DNA of 64,000 nt from Herminiimonas sp. GTDB taxonomy: Bacteria; Pseudomonadota; Gammaproteobacteria; Burkholderiales; Burkholderiaceae_D. Location of the stretch: the NCBI GenBank assembly GCA_027310305.1, contig DAIDBD010000029.1, forward strand, positions 62,001 through 126,000, read 5' to 3'. The notes under the pieces were generated by a model. The model had not been told where the DNA came from, did not search any database, and saw only the letters and a program-made list of their open reading frames with translations. Below are positions 46,978-56,802 of this stretch, in pieces. How positions within the stretch are numbered: the first letter of the stretch is position 1; every line of letters begins with the position of its first letter. The translations under genes were made by a program, and so were the position numbers.

Positions 46978-48684
46978 ATGAGCAAGTCCGGGCAAGCTCC
47001 CGCCGCCGAATCGCAAGAAACCTTTTGGAAAACGCTGCAGACGTTCAACGCGACGCGTATCGTGATTGCCCTGGTGCTGCTCGCCTATCTGAGCGTCAAT
47101 ACCAAAAAAGGTTTCTGGGTAATCGAGCAATTCCTTTATCTGGAAACCTGCATCGTTTACTTGGTGCTGTCGATTGCATTCACCGGTTTGTCGGCATATT
47201 ACAAGCGTCGTTTCCTGTTGCAGATGACGCTGGAAATCGCGGTCGACATTATCGTCATCTCGATGCTGTATGTTGCCGCGGGCGGCGCAAAAAGCGGGTT
47301 GGCGATCTTGTATCTGTTCCCGCTGGCCGGCGGCGCGATTCTTGCGCCGTTACTGCTGGCATTGTTTTTCGTTTCGGTCGTGACCATCGTACTGCTGACG
47401 GAAAGCGGCTATCAGCTTTTGAAATCGTCGACCGACGAATCCATTTCGCAAACCGGGCTGTACGGCGCGGCTTTCTTTGCGGCGGTTTTTTTGATCAACC
47501 GCCTGGCTGCCCGTCTCATCAAGCAGGAAAAACTGGCGGCGCAGCGCGGCCAGGATCTGCAAATCCAGCAAGCGATCAACCGGCTCGTTCTGGCCGACAT
47601 GGGCGACGGCATTCTGGTGGTCGGCCGCGACGGCACGGTGTTTACCGGCAACCCAGCGGCGGAACGCATGCTCGGCTTGTCCGTTTCAGACGACGCAGCG
47701 CGTTGCAAATTGTCGGATATTCCTTCGCTGTTGCCGATTGCGGATGCATTTTTCAAATGGTCGGGCCGGTCGTCCAGCCATGCATCTTCCGATGCAAGCG
47801 CGCCGGCATTCGTCGTCGTCAAGCCGGCTGACGATGTTGCGCTGCAAGGGGCAACTACCGTCTGGGGCGGGCGGCGTGAGTTGGCGGTGCATCTGAAGCT
47901 GCGTTTCGCGCATGTGGAAACGGCTGGGTTGAGGAAGGGCAGAACCGTTATTTTTCTGCAGGACGTCAGCGAAATCGAGAATCAGGCGCAGCAATTGAAG
48001 CTGGCGTCGATGGGACGGCTGACCGCCAGTATCGCGCATGAGGTGCGCAATCCGCTTTCCGCGATTTCCTATGCCGCATCGCTGCTGAGCGAGGAAGCCT
48101 CGGATCCGACCCAGGTCCGCCTGGTCAACATCGTCGGCGATAACGTGGCGCGCCTGAATCAGATGATCGAAGATATCCTGAAGCTGTCGCGCAAGGTGCA
48201 ACCGCATGGCGACCCGATTGCGCTGGCGCCGGCATTCATCGAAATCCTGAACGAATTCGAGGAAACCCATGCGTTGCGAAAGGGATTGATCCTGCTCGAC
48301 GAGATGGGCCGGTACCGGATCAGGTTCGATCCGCTGCATTTGCGGGAAGTCGTCGTGAACCTGCTGTCGAACGCGTTGCGCTATGCGAGCGGCAAGGATG
48401 CGTGCATTCATCTGCATTTCGTGTCCGATGCGGCCAATCGGCTGGAGCTGCATGTGCAGGACGACGGGCCCGCGATCACGCCGGAGGTCCGGGCGCACCT
48501 GTTCGAGCCGTTTTATACGACTTCCAGCAAAGGCACCGGATTGGGGCTCTACGTGGCACGCGAATTGTGCTTGAATAACGGCGCGATGCTCGATTACGAA
48601 TACCGGGTGGATGCTTCCGAAAAAGGGTTTGACGAAGCGAGCGGCAGATTCGTGATCACGTTTGCCATCCACGATCCGATATGA
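46978..48684 (+). CDS. pilS: Type IV pilus sensor kinase PilS
   Basis: PilS is the membrane kinase that controls pilin transcription with PilR. The 568-residue protein has about six membrane helices in residues 20-180, a PAS-like segment (about 200-320), the dimerisation domain with His354 in SIAHEVRNPLSAIS and a HATPase domain ending in GTGLGLYVARELC. Polar targeting and direct pilin sensing are known for Pseudomonas PilS and are assumed here. It is followed 32 bp later by pilR. Confidence 0.93.
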   Translation: MSKSGQAPAAESQETFWKTLQTFNATRIVIALVLLAYLSVNTKKGFWVIEQFLYLETCIVYLVLSIAFTGLSAYYKRRFLLQMTLEIAVDIIVISMLYVAAGGAKSGLAILYLFPLAGGAILAPLLLALFFVSVVTIVLLTESGYQLLKSSTDESISQTGLYGAAFFAAVFLINRLAARLIKQEKLAAQRGQDLQIQQAINRLVLADMGDGILVVGRDGTVFTGNPAAERMLGLSVSDDAARCKLSDIPSLLPIADAFFKWSGRSSSHASSDASAPAFVVVKPADDVALQGATTVWGGRRELAVHLKLRFAHVETAGLRKGRTVIFLQDVSEIENQAQQLKLASMGRLTASIAHEVRNPLSAISYAASLLSEEASDPTQVRLVNIVGDNVARLNQMIEDILKLSRKVQPHGDPIALAPAFIEILNEFEETHALRKGLILLDEMGRYRIRFDPLHLREVVVNLLSNALRYASGKDACIHLHFVSDAANRLELHVQDDGPAITPEVRAHLFEPFYTTSSKGTGLGLYVARELCLNNGAMLDYEYRVDASEKGFDEASGRFVITFAIHDPI

Positions 48685-48716
48685 CAATATTCCTGCGTCC
48701 GATATAAGATTTTTCC

Positions 48717-50132
48717 ATGACTTCACCCCGTATTCTGGTTGTCGACGATGAGGCGGATCTGCGCGAACTGCTGGAAATCACGTTCGTCAAAATGGGACTC
48801 GACATCGACACCGCCGATTGCGTTGCCGCGGCACGAACCTGTCTTGCGCAAAGAGAATATGCGCTGGTGCTGACCGACATGCGGCTGCCCGACGGCCTCG
48901 GAATCGACCTGGTGCGCGAGGTGTCGGCCAATTGCAAGAACACGCCGATTGCCGTGATTACCGCTTTCGGCAGTGCCGACAACGCGGTGACCGCGCTGAA
49001 GGCAGGCGCTTTCGATTATCTGTCCAAGCCGGTCGGGCTGGATCAGTTGCGGATGATGGTGCAGTCCGCTTTACGGCTGAACCAGGCGGCGCCCGCATCC
49101 GATCAGCCGGGCGCACGCGCCGGCATTCCGGCATCGTTGCGGCTGCTGGGGCAATCCGGCGCGATGCAGGATGTGCGCACGCAGATTGTGCGTTTGGCCC
49201 GCAGCATGGCGCCGGTTGCCATCACCGGCGAATCGGGCAGCGGCAAGGAACTCGCCGCGCGCGATATTCATGCGCAAAGCGTGCGTGCCGACAAACCGTT
49301 TGTTGCCGTCAATTGCGGCGCGATTCCCGAGACGCTGATGGAGGCGGAATTTTTCGGTTATCGCAAAGGCGCCTTTACCGGCGCGGCGGATGACCGGGAC
49401 GGATTTTTCCAGGCTGCAAATGGCGGCACCCTGATGCTGGACGAGGTGGCGGACCTGCCGCTGGCGATGCAGGTAAAGCTGTTGCGCGCGATTCAGGAGC
49501 GCCGCGTCCGCAAGGTCGGTGCCACGGCCGAGGAGCCGGTCGATGTGCGGCTGATCAGCGCCACCCATCAGAACCTCGCCGATTGCGTCGAACAAGGACG
49601 GTTCCGCCAGGATTTGTATTACCGTCTCAATGTCATTGAACTGAGCTTGCCGCCGCTGCGCGAGCGCAAGGATGACATCGGCGTGCTGGCCGATGCGATC
49701 CTGGCGCGGCTGGCCGCGCCGGGGCGGACGGCGGTGCTGGCGCCGGCGGCGCTTGACGCGCTGCGCGCCCATGCCTTTCCGGGCAACGTGCGCGAACTCG
49801 AAAACATACTGGAACGCGCGCTGGCGTTTGCCAATGACGGCATCATCGAAGTGGCCGACCTGGCGCTGAAGGCGGCCAGAGCGCAAATGCCGGAACCGGC
49901 GTCATCGCCGCCGGCCGCCGCGGCACCGGCGCCGGCCGCACCGCCGCCTGCGTCCGACAACGATTTGCCGCGTTCGCTGCCGGATCATCTGGATAATGTC
50001 GAGCGCGAAATCATTTGCCGCGCATTGGCCAGAACCCGGTTCAATCGGACGCAGGCGGCGGAACTGCTCGGCATTAGCTTTCGCCAGTTGCGTTATCGGA
50101 TGCAGAGATTATCGATCCATGAGCCAGAATAA
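48717..50132 (+). CDS. pilR: Sigma-54-dependent response regulator PilR
   Basis: PilR activates pilA from a sigma-54 promoter when phosphorylated by PilS. The 471-residue protein has a receiver domain with Asp54 in LVLTDMRLPDG, an AAA+ domain with Walker A GESGSGKEL, the canonical GAFTGA loop and an alanine/proline-rich linker (about 390-415) before the Fis-type helix-turn-helix. No pilA is in the window, so its target lies elsewhere. The 3' end overlaps the ampD start by 14 bp. Confidence 0.95.
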   Translation: MTSPRILVVDDEADLRELLEITFVKMGLDIDTADCVAAARTCLAQREYALVLTDMRLPDGLGIDLVREVSANCKNTPIAVITAFGSADNAVTALKAGAFDYLSKPVGLDQLRMMVQSALRLNQAAPASDQPGARAGIPASLRLLGQSGAMQDVRTQIVRLARSMAPVAITGESGSGKELAARDIHAQSVRADKPFVAVNCGAIPETLMEAEFFGYRKGAFTGAADDRDGFFQAANGGTLMLDEVADLPLAMQVKLLRAIQERRVRKVGATAEEPVDVRLISATHQNLADCVEQGRFRQDLYYRLNVIELSLPPLRERKDDIGVLADAILARLAAPGRTAVLAPAALDALRAHAFPGNVRELENILERALAFANDGIIEVADLALKAARAQMPEPASSPPAAAAPAPAAPPPASDNDLPRSLPDHLDNVEREIICRALARTRFNRTQAAELLGISFRQLRYRMQRLSIHEPE

Positions 50133-50739
50133 AAACGTACTCCCTCCATTCAATATAGCGGCCGACGGCTGGTGCGGCGAGGCGCTGCATGCAGCGTCTC
50201 CCAATTTCGATGCGCGGCCTGCGGATGCCGGCATCGACTTGCTGGTCATTCACAACATCAGCCTGCCGCCCGGCCAGTTCGGCGGCGCGTTTATTACCGA
50301 TCTGTTTACCAACCGCCTTGATTGCGACGCCCATCCTTATTTCGACCGGCTGCGCGCATTGCGGGTATCGGCGCATTTCCTGATCCGGCGCGACGGCGCG
50401 GTGATGCAGTTCGTGTCGGCCAACGATCGCGCCTGGCATGCCGGCCTGTCGTCGTTTGGCGGACGCGAACGATGCAACGATTTCTCGATCGGCATCGAAC
50501 TCGAAGGCTCGGACTTCGAACCCTTTGCCGCACCCCAGTACCGGATGCTGGCTGCGCTCACGCATGCGCTGCAAAACCGTTATCCATTGACCGATGTGGC
50601 GGGACACGAGCATGTCGCCGCCGGGCGCAAAACCGATCCGGGGCCGTTTTTCGACTGGGCCCGTTATCGCCGCGCGTTAAACGCATACGCATCTCCGGCA
50701 TTTGCCGGCAGCATATTGCGCTTTCCGAAATTCGCATGA
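50119..50739 (+). CDS. ampD: 1,6-anhydro-N-acetylmuramyl-L-alanine amidase AmpD
   Basis: AmpD cleaves the amide bond between anhydroMurNAc and the stem peptide in the cytoplasm, recycling wall fragments and limiting beta-lactamase induction in species with AmpR. The 206-residue protein has the amidase_2 zinc ligands: LLVIHNISLPP, HAGLSSFGGR and HEHVAAGRKTDPGPFFDW. It has no signal peptide. The ATG at 50119 lies within the end of pilR. The link pilR-ampD is common in betaproteobacteria. Confidence 0.95.
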   Translation: MSQNKNVLPPFNIAADGWCGEALHAASPNFDARPADAGIDLLVIHNISLPPGQFGGAFITDLFTNRLDCDAHPYFDRLRALRVSAHFLIRRDGAVMQFVSANDRAWHAGLSSFGGRERCNDFSIGIELEGSDFEPFAAPQYRMLAALTHALQNRYPLTDVAGHEHVAAGRKTDPGPFFDWARYRRALNAYASPAFAGSILRFPKFA

Positions 50740-50813
50740 AAAGTCAATCGCATCACAACAAAAAAATAAAGGCTTCCTCATTAAAAATAGGTATTGCATC
50801 CTGACTTTCCCGG

Positions 50814-50829
50814 TACTAGAATTAGTACA
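50814..50829. promoter_or_regulatory. NrdR box 1
   Basis: TACTAGAATTAGTACA resembles the 16-bp NrdR repressor site (ACACWATATMTWGTGT type) in length and dyad symmetry. It pairs with a second site 31 bp downstream. Confidence 0.6.
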
Positions 50830-50844
50830 TACTATTATCCAATC

Positions 50845-50860
50845 TACTAGATATAGTATT
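50845..50860. promoter_or_regulatory. NrdR box 2
   Basis: TACTAGATATAGTATT is the second copy; its start is 31 bp after that of box 1, three helical turns, as in known NrdR operators. The nrdA promoter probably overlaps the pair. The leader from here to nrdA (about 255 nt) has two short hairpins (50933-50950 and near 51077-51093) and no gene. Confidence 0.65.
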
Positions 50861-51114
50861 TTTTGCGATTTCCCCTCTTTGGGCCGTTCCAATAGTTCCT
50901 CAACGCAAATGGTGTGGTTTCAAGGTTGGGCGGGACCTGCGGACAGGTCCTTGTTAAAAACAATTCCATTAGTGTTCGATGCAGCGCCAGCGTATGAATA
51001 CGTTTGGGCATGCGCAACACGCGGCAATATTTTCGTGAACCCTGGCCGGATCGGGTGTTCTAACAACAACCACAGGCGGCAGCAAAGCTGCCGGCAATAA
51101 TCCCAGGAGGCTCA

Positions 51115-54033
51115 GTGCACTCATTTCAAGAAATTTCAGCAAAATCTTCCACTGAATTCGGCGTCGTACCCCCGCTCGCAAATACGCCGGCCTCATCGAT
51201 GAATCCATCGGTCACGCTGGGCGACTATAAAATCATCCGCCGCAACGGCGCCGTCGTCGGATTCGAACCATCGAAAATATCGATTGCCGTGACCAAGGCT
51301 TTTCTGGCAGTCAACGGCGGTCAGGGCGCCGCCTCCGCGCGTGTGCGCGAACTGGTCGAGCAATTGACCGGCAATGTCGTGGCAGCGCTGGTGCGCCGCC
51401 AGCCGGCCGGCGGCACGTTCCATATAGAAGACATTCAGGATCAGGTCGAACTGTCGCTGATGCGTTCCGGCGAACACGACGTGGCGCGCGCGTATGTGCT
51501 GTATCGCGCCAGGCGGATGGAAGAGCGTGCGCAGCAACAGGCCGCCCGGCCCGTTGCCGACTCGCCGCAGCTGCATGTGACCGAAGACGGCCAGCGCCGT
51601 CCGCTCGACATGAATCAGGTGCGCGATCTGATTACCGCTGCCTGCATCGGCCTTGAAAAGCATGTCGATGCCGACGCGATCCTGGCTGAGACCGTCAAGA
51701 ACCTGTACGACGGCGTGCCGGTTGAAGAGTTGCACAAATCGGCTATTCTGGCCGCCCGCGCGCTGATGGAAAAAGATCCGGCGTACAGCACGGTCACTGC
51801 GCGCCTGCTGATGCACACGATTCGCAAGGAAGTGTTCGGCCATGAAGTCGCGCAGGCAGATGCGCCGGCGAACTATCTTGAATACTTCCCGAAATTCATC
51901 AAGAAGGGCATCGATGCCGAGTTGCTCGATTCCAAGCTTGCGCAATTCGACTTGAAAAAACTGGCGGATGCGCTGGTGCCGGAACGCGATCTGCAATTCG
52001 GCTATCTTGGCCTGCAAACGCTGTACGACCGTTATTTCCTGCATATCCGCGACATTCGCATCGAAATGCCGCAAGCGTTTTACATGCGCGTGGCAATGGG
52101 CCTGGCGCTCAATGAAATCAACCGCGAAGCGCGCGCGATCGAGTTTTACAACCAGTTGTCGAGCTTCGATTTCATGAGTTCGACGCCGACGCTGTTCAAT
52201 TCCGGCACCTTGCGTTCGCAACTGTCGTCCTGCTACCTGACCACGGTGGCGGACGATCTCGACGGCATTTACGAAGCGATCAAGGAAAACGCGCTGCTGG
52301 CCAAATACGCGGGCGGCCTGGGCAACGACTGGACGCCGGTGCGTTCGCTGGGCGCGCATATCAAGGGCACCAACGGCAAATCGCAAGGCGTCGTGCCATT
52401 CCTGAAAGTGGTGAACGACACCGCCGTCGCGGTGAACCAGGGCGGCAAGCGCAAGGGCGCGGTCTGCGCGTATCTCGAAACCTGGCATATGGATATCGAG
52501 GAATTCCTCGATCTGCGCAAGAATACCGGCGACGACCGCCGCCGCACGCATGACATGAATACCGCGAACTGGATTCCCGACCTGTTCATGAAGCGGGTAA
52601 TGGAAAAAGGCGAGTGGACGCTGTTTTCGCCGAGCGACGTGACCGACCTCCATGACAAGTTCGGCCGTGCGTTCGAGGAAGCCTACACCGGCTACGAAGC
52701 GAAAGCCGCACGCGGCGAAATGCGCCTGTTCAAGAAAGTACAGGCGCTCGACCTGTGGCGCAAGATGCTGTCGATGCTGTTCGAAACCGGCCATCCGTGG
52801 ATCACGTTCAAGGACCCGTGCAATATTCGTTCGCCGCAGCAACATGTCGGCGTCGTGCACAGCTCGAACCTGTGCACCGAAATCACGCTCAATACCAACG
52901 AGTCTGAAATCGCGGTCTGCAATCTCGGTTCGGTCAATCTGCCGGCCCACATGAAAGACGAAAACGGACAAAAGGTGCTGGATCACGTCAAGCTGCAAAA
53001 AACCATCCGCACCGCCATGCGCATGCTCGATAACGTGATCGACATCAATTATTACGCGGTCAAGAAAGCGCGCGATTCCAATTTGCGCCATCGTCCGGTC
53101 GGCCTGGGCATCATGGGTTTTCAGGATTGCCTGCATATGATGCGGGTGCCGTACGCGTCGAAAGAGGCGGTCGAATTCGCCGACCGTTCGATGGAAGCGG
53201 TCTGTTATTACGCGTATCTGGCATCGACCGAGCTGGCGGAAGAACGCGGCCGCTACAGTTCTTACCGCGGTTCTCTGTGGGATCGCGGCATCCTGCCGCA
53301 CGATTCGCTCAAATTGCTGGCAGAAGAGCGCGGCGGTTATTTGGAAGTCGATGCGTCCGAATCCATGGATTGGTCCGTGCTGCGCAGCCGCATCAAGGAG
53401 CACGGCATGCGCAATTCGAATTGCGTGGCGATTGCGCCGACGGCGACGATTTCCAACATCATCGGCGTCGCCGCCTGCATCGAGCCGACTTACCAGAACC
53501 TGTATGTGAAATCGAACCTGTCCGGCGAATTTACCGAGATCAACGAATATCTGGTGCGCGACCTGAAGGCGCGCGGCCTGTGGGATGAAGTCATGATCTC
53601 CGACCTGAAATATTTCGACGGCAGCCTGGCCAAGATCGACCGCATTCCGCAAGACTTGCGCGACATCTATGCGACCGCATTCGAAGTCGAGCCGTTGTGG
53701 CTGGTGGAAGCCGCATCGCGCCGTCAGAAATGGATCGACCAGGCGCAATCGCTGAATATCTACATGGCGGGCGCATCCGGCAAGAAGCTCGACGAGACCT
53801 ACAAGCTGGCATGGCTGCGCGGATTGAAGACGACGTATTACCTGCGCACCATCGGTGCAACGCATACCGAGAAATCGACTTCCAAGACCGGCGCATTGAA
53901 TGCGGTGGGGACCGACGGCGGCATGTCGTCCGGTGCATATGCCGCACCGGTTGCCGCCGACGATGTGGCAGGGCCGGCGTGCATGTTGCGTCCGGGCGAT
54001 CCGGGATTCGAGGAATGCGAAGCTTGCCAGTAG
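51115..54033 (+). CDS. nrdA: Ribonucleoside-diphosphate reductase, class Ia alpha subunit
   Basis: NrdA reduces ribonucleotides to deoxyribonucleotides with NrdB. The 972-residue protein has an ATP-cone (about residues 40-135, binding dATP/ATP for overall control), the catalytic ten-stranded barrel with NSGTLRSQLSSC, NLCTEI and the SSNLCTEITLNTNESEIAVCNLG segment, and the C-terminal redox pair CEAC. The GTG at 51115 is 5 bp after AGGAGG, so it is preferred to the ATG at 51199, which gives the usual start MNPSVTLGDYKI and remains possible. NrdR boxes upstream indicate repression when dNTPs are ample. Confidence 0.96.
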   Translation: MHSFQEISAKSSTEFGVVPPLANTPASSMNPSVTLGDYKIIRRNGAVVGFEPSKISIAVTKAFLAVNGGQGAASARVRELVEQLTGNVVAALVRRQPAGGTFHIEDIQDQVELSLMRSGEHDVARAYVLYRARRMEERAQQQAARPVADSPQLHVTEDGQRRPLDMNQVRDLITAACIGLEKHVDADAILAETVKNLYDGVPVEELHKSAILAARALMEKDPAYSTVTARLLMHTIRKEVFGHEVAQADAPANYLEYFPKFIKKGIDAELLDSKLAQFDLKKLADALVPERDLQFGYLGLQTLYDRYFLHIRDIRIEMPQAFYMRVAMGLALNEINREARAIEFYNQLSSFDFMSSTPTLFNSGTLRSQLSSCYLTTVADDLDGIYEAIKENALLAKYAGGLGNDWTPVRSLGAHIKGTNGKSQGVVPFLKVVNDTAVAVNQGGKRKGAVCAYLETWHMDIEEFLDLRKNTGDDRRRTHDMNTANWIPDLFMKRVMEKGEWTLFSPSDVTDLHDKFGRAFEEAYTGYEAKAARGEMRLFKKVQALDLWRKMLSMLFETGHPWITFKDPCNIRSPQQHVGVVHSSNLCTEITLNTNESEIAVCNLGSVNLPAHMKDENGQKVLDHVKLQKTIRTAMRMLDNVIDINYYAVKKARDSNLRHRPVGLGIMGFQDCLHMMRVPYASKEAVEFADRSMEAVCYYAYLASTELAEERGRYSSYRGSLWDRGILPHDSLKLLAEERGGYLEVDASESMDWSVLRSRIKEHGMRNSNCVAIAPTATISNIIGVAACIEPTYQNLYVKSNLSGEFTEINEYLVRDLKARGLWDEVMISDLKYFDGSLAKIDRIPQDLRDIYATAFEVEPLWLVEAASRRQKWIDQAQSLNIYMAGASGKKLDETYKLAWLRGLKTTYYLRTIGATHTEKSTSKTGALNAVGTDGGMSSGAYAAPVAADDVAGPACMLRPGDPGFEECEACQ

Positions 54034-54203
54034 ATTTTTGAGGAGTCAGGCGGAACAAGGCGCTGCCGTACAACCGGATATGGTGCGAAAGCTGACCGGT
54101 GTTTTACGGTTGAACAAATCCGGTCATGTAAAAATGCGGCAGCGATTGAACTATCTGGCGCAAATACCAGACAAATCAAAAGATGGAATAAAGGAAAAGA
54201 ATA

Positions 54204-55406
54204 ATGCTCTCTTGGGACGATGAAACGACTTCAGCATCCGCTGCCCGCGCGCCGCAGATGCCGCAGCCACAACTGCAGCCGGCACTGCCGCCTTCGGTCC
54301 GTGCGCAGCCGAACGCGCCGTTGCATGACGTTGCATTGAACCCGGCGCTGGTCGCCAAGCCCGCCGTAGCCGCGGCCGAAGAAACATCGCGTCGCGTCAA
54401 TGCCGCCGACAAGCGCATCATCAATGGCAAGACCGACGTCAACCAGCTGGTGCCGTTCAAATACAAATGGGCGTGGGACAAATATCTGGCCGGCTGCGCC
54501 AATCATTGGATGCCGCAGGAAATCAACATGCAGCGCGACATCGAGCTGTGGAAAAATCCGAACGGCCTGACCGAAGACGAGCGCCGCCTGGTCAAGCGCA
54601 ATCTCGGCTTTTTCGTGACCGCCGATTCGCTGGCCGCCAACAATATCGTGCTCGGCACCTACCGCCACATTACCGCGCCGGAATGCCGCCAGTACCTGTT
54701 GCGCCAGGCGTTCGAGGAAGCGATTCACACCCACGCCTATCAATACATCGTCGAATCGCTCGGCCTGGATGAAGCCGAAATTTTCAATGCGTATCGCGAA
54801 GTGGCATCGATCCGCGACAAGGACGAATTCCTGATCCCGTTCATCGATACGCTGACCGATCCGGGCTTTACCACCGGCACGATGGAAAACGACCAGAAGC
54901 TCCTCAAGTCGCTGATCGTTTTCGCCTGCCTGATGGAAGGCTTGTTCTTCTATGTCGGCTTCACGCAGATACTGGCGCTCGGCCGGCAGAACAAGATGAT
55001 GGGCGCCGCCGAACAGTATCAATACATCCTGCGCGATGAATCGATGCACTGCAACTTCGGCATCGATCTGATCAACACGATCAAGATGGAAAATCCGCAT
55101 TTGTGGACGCCGGAATTTCGCGACGAGATCAAAGCGTTGTTTTTCCGTGCAGTAGAGTTGGAATATCGCTACGCAGAGGATACAATGCCGCGTGGAGTGC
55201 TCGGATTGAATGCACCGATGTTCAAAGGCTACTTGCGATTCATCGCTAATCGCCGCGCACAACAGATCGGTCTCGACCCAATGTTCGGACAGGAAGAAAA
55301 CCCTTTCCCCTGGATGAGCGAAATGATCGACCTGAAAAAAGAGCGCAACTTTTTCGAGACGCGCGTCATCGAGTACCAAACCGGTGGCGCTCTCAATTGG
55401 GAATAA
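54204..55406 (+). CDS. nrdB: Ribonucleoside-diphosphate reductase, class Ia beta subunit
   Basis: NrdB carries the diiron-tyrosyl radical cofactor that starts catalysis in NrdA. The 400-residue protein has an alanine/proline-rich N-terminal extension (about 1-70), the radical domain from [19 protein letters not shown], the iron ligands in [16 protein letters not shown] and [14 protein letters not shown], and the C-terminal tail that docks to NrdA. It follows nrdA after 170 bp and is likely co-transcribed. The extension is longer than that of E. coli NrdB; its role is unknown. Confidence 0.96.
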   Translation: MLSWDDETTSASAARAPQMPQPQLQPALPPSVRAQPNAPLHDVALNPALVAKPAVAAAEETSRRVNAADKRIINGKTDVNQLVPFKYKWAWDKYLAGCANHWMPQEINMQRDIELWKNPNGLTEDERRLVKRNLGFFVTADSLAANNIVLGTYRHITAPECRQYLLRQAFEEAIHTHAYQYIVESLGLDEAEIFNAYREVASIRDKDEFLIPFIDTLTDPGFTTGTMENDQKLLKSLIVFACLMEGLFFYVGFTQILALGRQNKMMGAAEQYQYILRDESMHCNFGIDLINTIKMENPHLWTPEFRDEIKALFFRAVELEYRYAEDTMPRGVLGLNAPMFKGYLRFIANRRAQQIGLDPMFGQEENPFPWMSEMIDLKKERNFFETRVIEYQTGGALNWE

Positions 55407-55893
55407 ATGCGTACGAACAGGCGAGAATAAAAATGTCGTCGAAGCACGCGAGTCGGCTGGAGTGAGACAAGACGCAGTCGGCATGAGCAGGAACGATAAA
55501 AGACTGCAAAAAAAGGAAAGGCACTAACCAAATTTAATGGACAGTAGAAGACCTAATCGATCTCATCTGTTTGCGCCGCTCCACTCGGTCTTGTCGGGTA
55601 AGGCGGCTTTTTCTTCGAAAAATGGTTTGGCTTTTCTGAAACAGTATTCCGATGCCGGCATTGTTGCCGGCGTTTTTTTTGGCTTTTGCCGCAGCATCGC
55701 TGCAAACAAGGCATAGCCAATATGGCTGAAGTGCTGCATAAACGAGGAGATGCAGCAGTTCAGCTGGTGCCGAATTCATTAGCGCAAACGACCAGCATGC
55801 TTGCGCCGATGAATAATCCACTTGATCCATCGCGATGGGTCAGGGGGGTTTCCATCTTGTAGCTTGATTTTCCATCACGTGAAGGAGAAACAA
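55407..55893. other. Gap between nrdB and the H1-like gene, with two terminators
   Basis: No gene is supported here. A hairpin GCCGC...GCGGC followed by TTTTTC ends near 55610, and a second, GCCGGC-ATTGTT-GCCGGC followed by eight T, ends at 55680; both probably end the nrdAB transcript. A perfect palindrome CCATCGCGATGG is at 55827-55838, near the start of the next unit. Confidence 0.75.
55652..55680 (+). terminator. Intrinsic terminator downstream of nrdB
   Basis: GCCGGC and GCCGGC form a 6-bp stem around ATTGTT, followed by a run of eight T. Confidence 0.8.
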
Positions 55894-56166
55894 ATGGCAA
55901 CAGCAGCAAAAAAATCCGCAGCGAAGAAGCCCGCTGCAAAAAAGGCCGCTCCAGCGAAAAAAGCAGCAGCTCCTAAAAAAGCGGCAGCCAAGAAGCCGGT
56001 AGCGAAAAAAGCAGCAGCTCCCAAAAAAGCGGCAGCCAAAAAAGCCGCCCCTAAAAAGGCAGCGGCCAAGAAGCCGGCAGTGAAACCTGCTGCTGCGGCG
56101 CCCGCTGTAAAGACAGTGCTGAATCCGGCAGCGGCCTGGCCGTTTCCAACCGGCACCCGTCCGTAA
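55894..56166 (+). CDS. Histone H1-like Lys/Ala-rich protein
   Basis: The 90-residue product is nearly all Ala, Lys and Pro in repeated AAAPKKAAAKK-type units, a charge pattern like eukaryotic histone H1 and the Bordetella H1-like protein. It ends in a distinct non-repetitive peptide, LNPAAAWPFPTGTRP, which seems to be a conserved C-terminal element in Burkholderiales homologues (memory, not checked here). It should bind DNA non-specifically. The ATG at 55894 follows AAGGAG. An in-frame ATG at 55822 would add a tail without similarity to the repeats. Confidence 0.85.
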   Translation: MATAAKKSAAKKPAAKKAAPAKKAAAPKKAAAKKPVAKKAAAPKKAAAKKAAPKKAAAKKPAVKPAAAAPAVKTVLNPAAAWPFPTGTRP

Positions 56167-56259
56167 TACCAAGCTCGCTTGGAAGCCTGATTAACTTCAG
56201 GCACAATGCCCGCTGTATGGCCTCGTGCCATGCAGCGGGTTTTTTTTGGGAGAGTCGCC

Positions 56260-56802
56260 GTGTTGTACAGCATTTTTACGCTAATAGTCGATACCGTTGC
56301 CAGCGTGGTTGGCGGCATTTTATTGCTGCGCTTCTGGATGCAGGCGATCCGGGTGCGCCCGCCTTCTTCAATCGCGCAATTCATGTTTCAGCTGACCGAC
56401 TGGCTGGTGACGCCGTTGCGGCGGATACTGCCCGGGATTGGAGGCTATGACTGGGCAAGCCTGGCCGGCGCTTTTCTGATAGCGCTGCTGTCGGTGGTTC
56501 TGGGTTTGTGGATCATGTCGTCTCTGTCAGTCGAAACAGTCCTGCTGCTGGCGGTGCTGCGTCTCGCCCAATGGATACTTTACGGCTTTATGGGATTGAT
56601 CCTGATTGAAGTTGTGTTCAGTTGGGTGAACCCGCACGCGCCGCTGGCGCCTTTGGTCCAGGCGCTGACTGATCCGTTGATGCGGCCGTTGCGCAGGGTG
56701 ATCCCGCTAATCGGCAATATTGATTTGTCGCCGCTCGCGGCTTTCTTGTTGCTGCGCATTGCACTTTATCTGGTGAGCGCATTGATTCTTCCACTTGCAT
56801 GA
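56260..56802 (+). CDS. yggT: YggT-family inner-membrane protein
   Basis: The 180-residue protein has two tandem YggT units (about residues 5-90 and 95-178), each with hydrophobic helices and the family pattern PLRRILPGIG and PLRRVIPLIG. YggT proteins are linked with cation tolerance and possibly division-site membrane processes, but function is not settled. GTG at 56260 is taken because it follows GGGAGAG and precedes the first conserved helix (LYSIFTLIVDTVAS). The stop overlaps the yggU start (ATGA). Confidence 0.87.
   Translation: MLYSIFTLIVDTVASVVGGILLLRFWMQAIRVRPPSSIAQFMFQLTDWLVTPLRRILPGIGGYDWASLAGAFLIALLSVVLGLWIMSSLSVETVLLLAVLRLAQWILYGFMGLILIEVVFSWVNPHAPLAPLVQALTDPLMRPLRRVIPLIGNIDLSPLAAFLLLRIALYLVSALILPLA

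Noticed and set aside
50861-51114. A riboswitch in the nrdA leader
   Set aside because: The leader is long and has two short hairpins, but the conserved cores of the cobalamin or other known riboswitches are not seen.
51193-53865. An 890-codon open frame on the minus strand opposite nrdA
   Set aside because: Its length is striking but it is fully antisense to a conserved gene with all its motifs, has Arg/His/Gln-rich composition typical of reverse frames in this codon usage, and shows no family signs or ribosome site.
55441-55530. Very short ORFs of 10-14 codons after nrdB
   Set aside because: No ribosome sites and nothing to separate them from chance frames.
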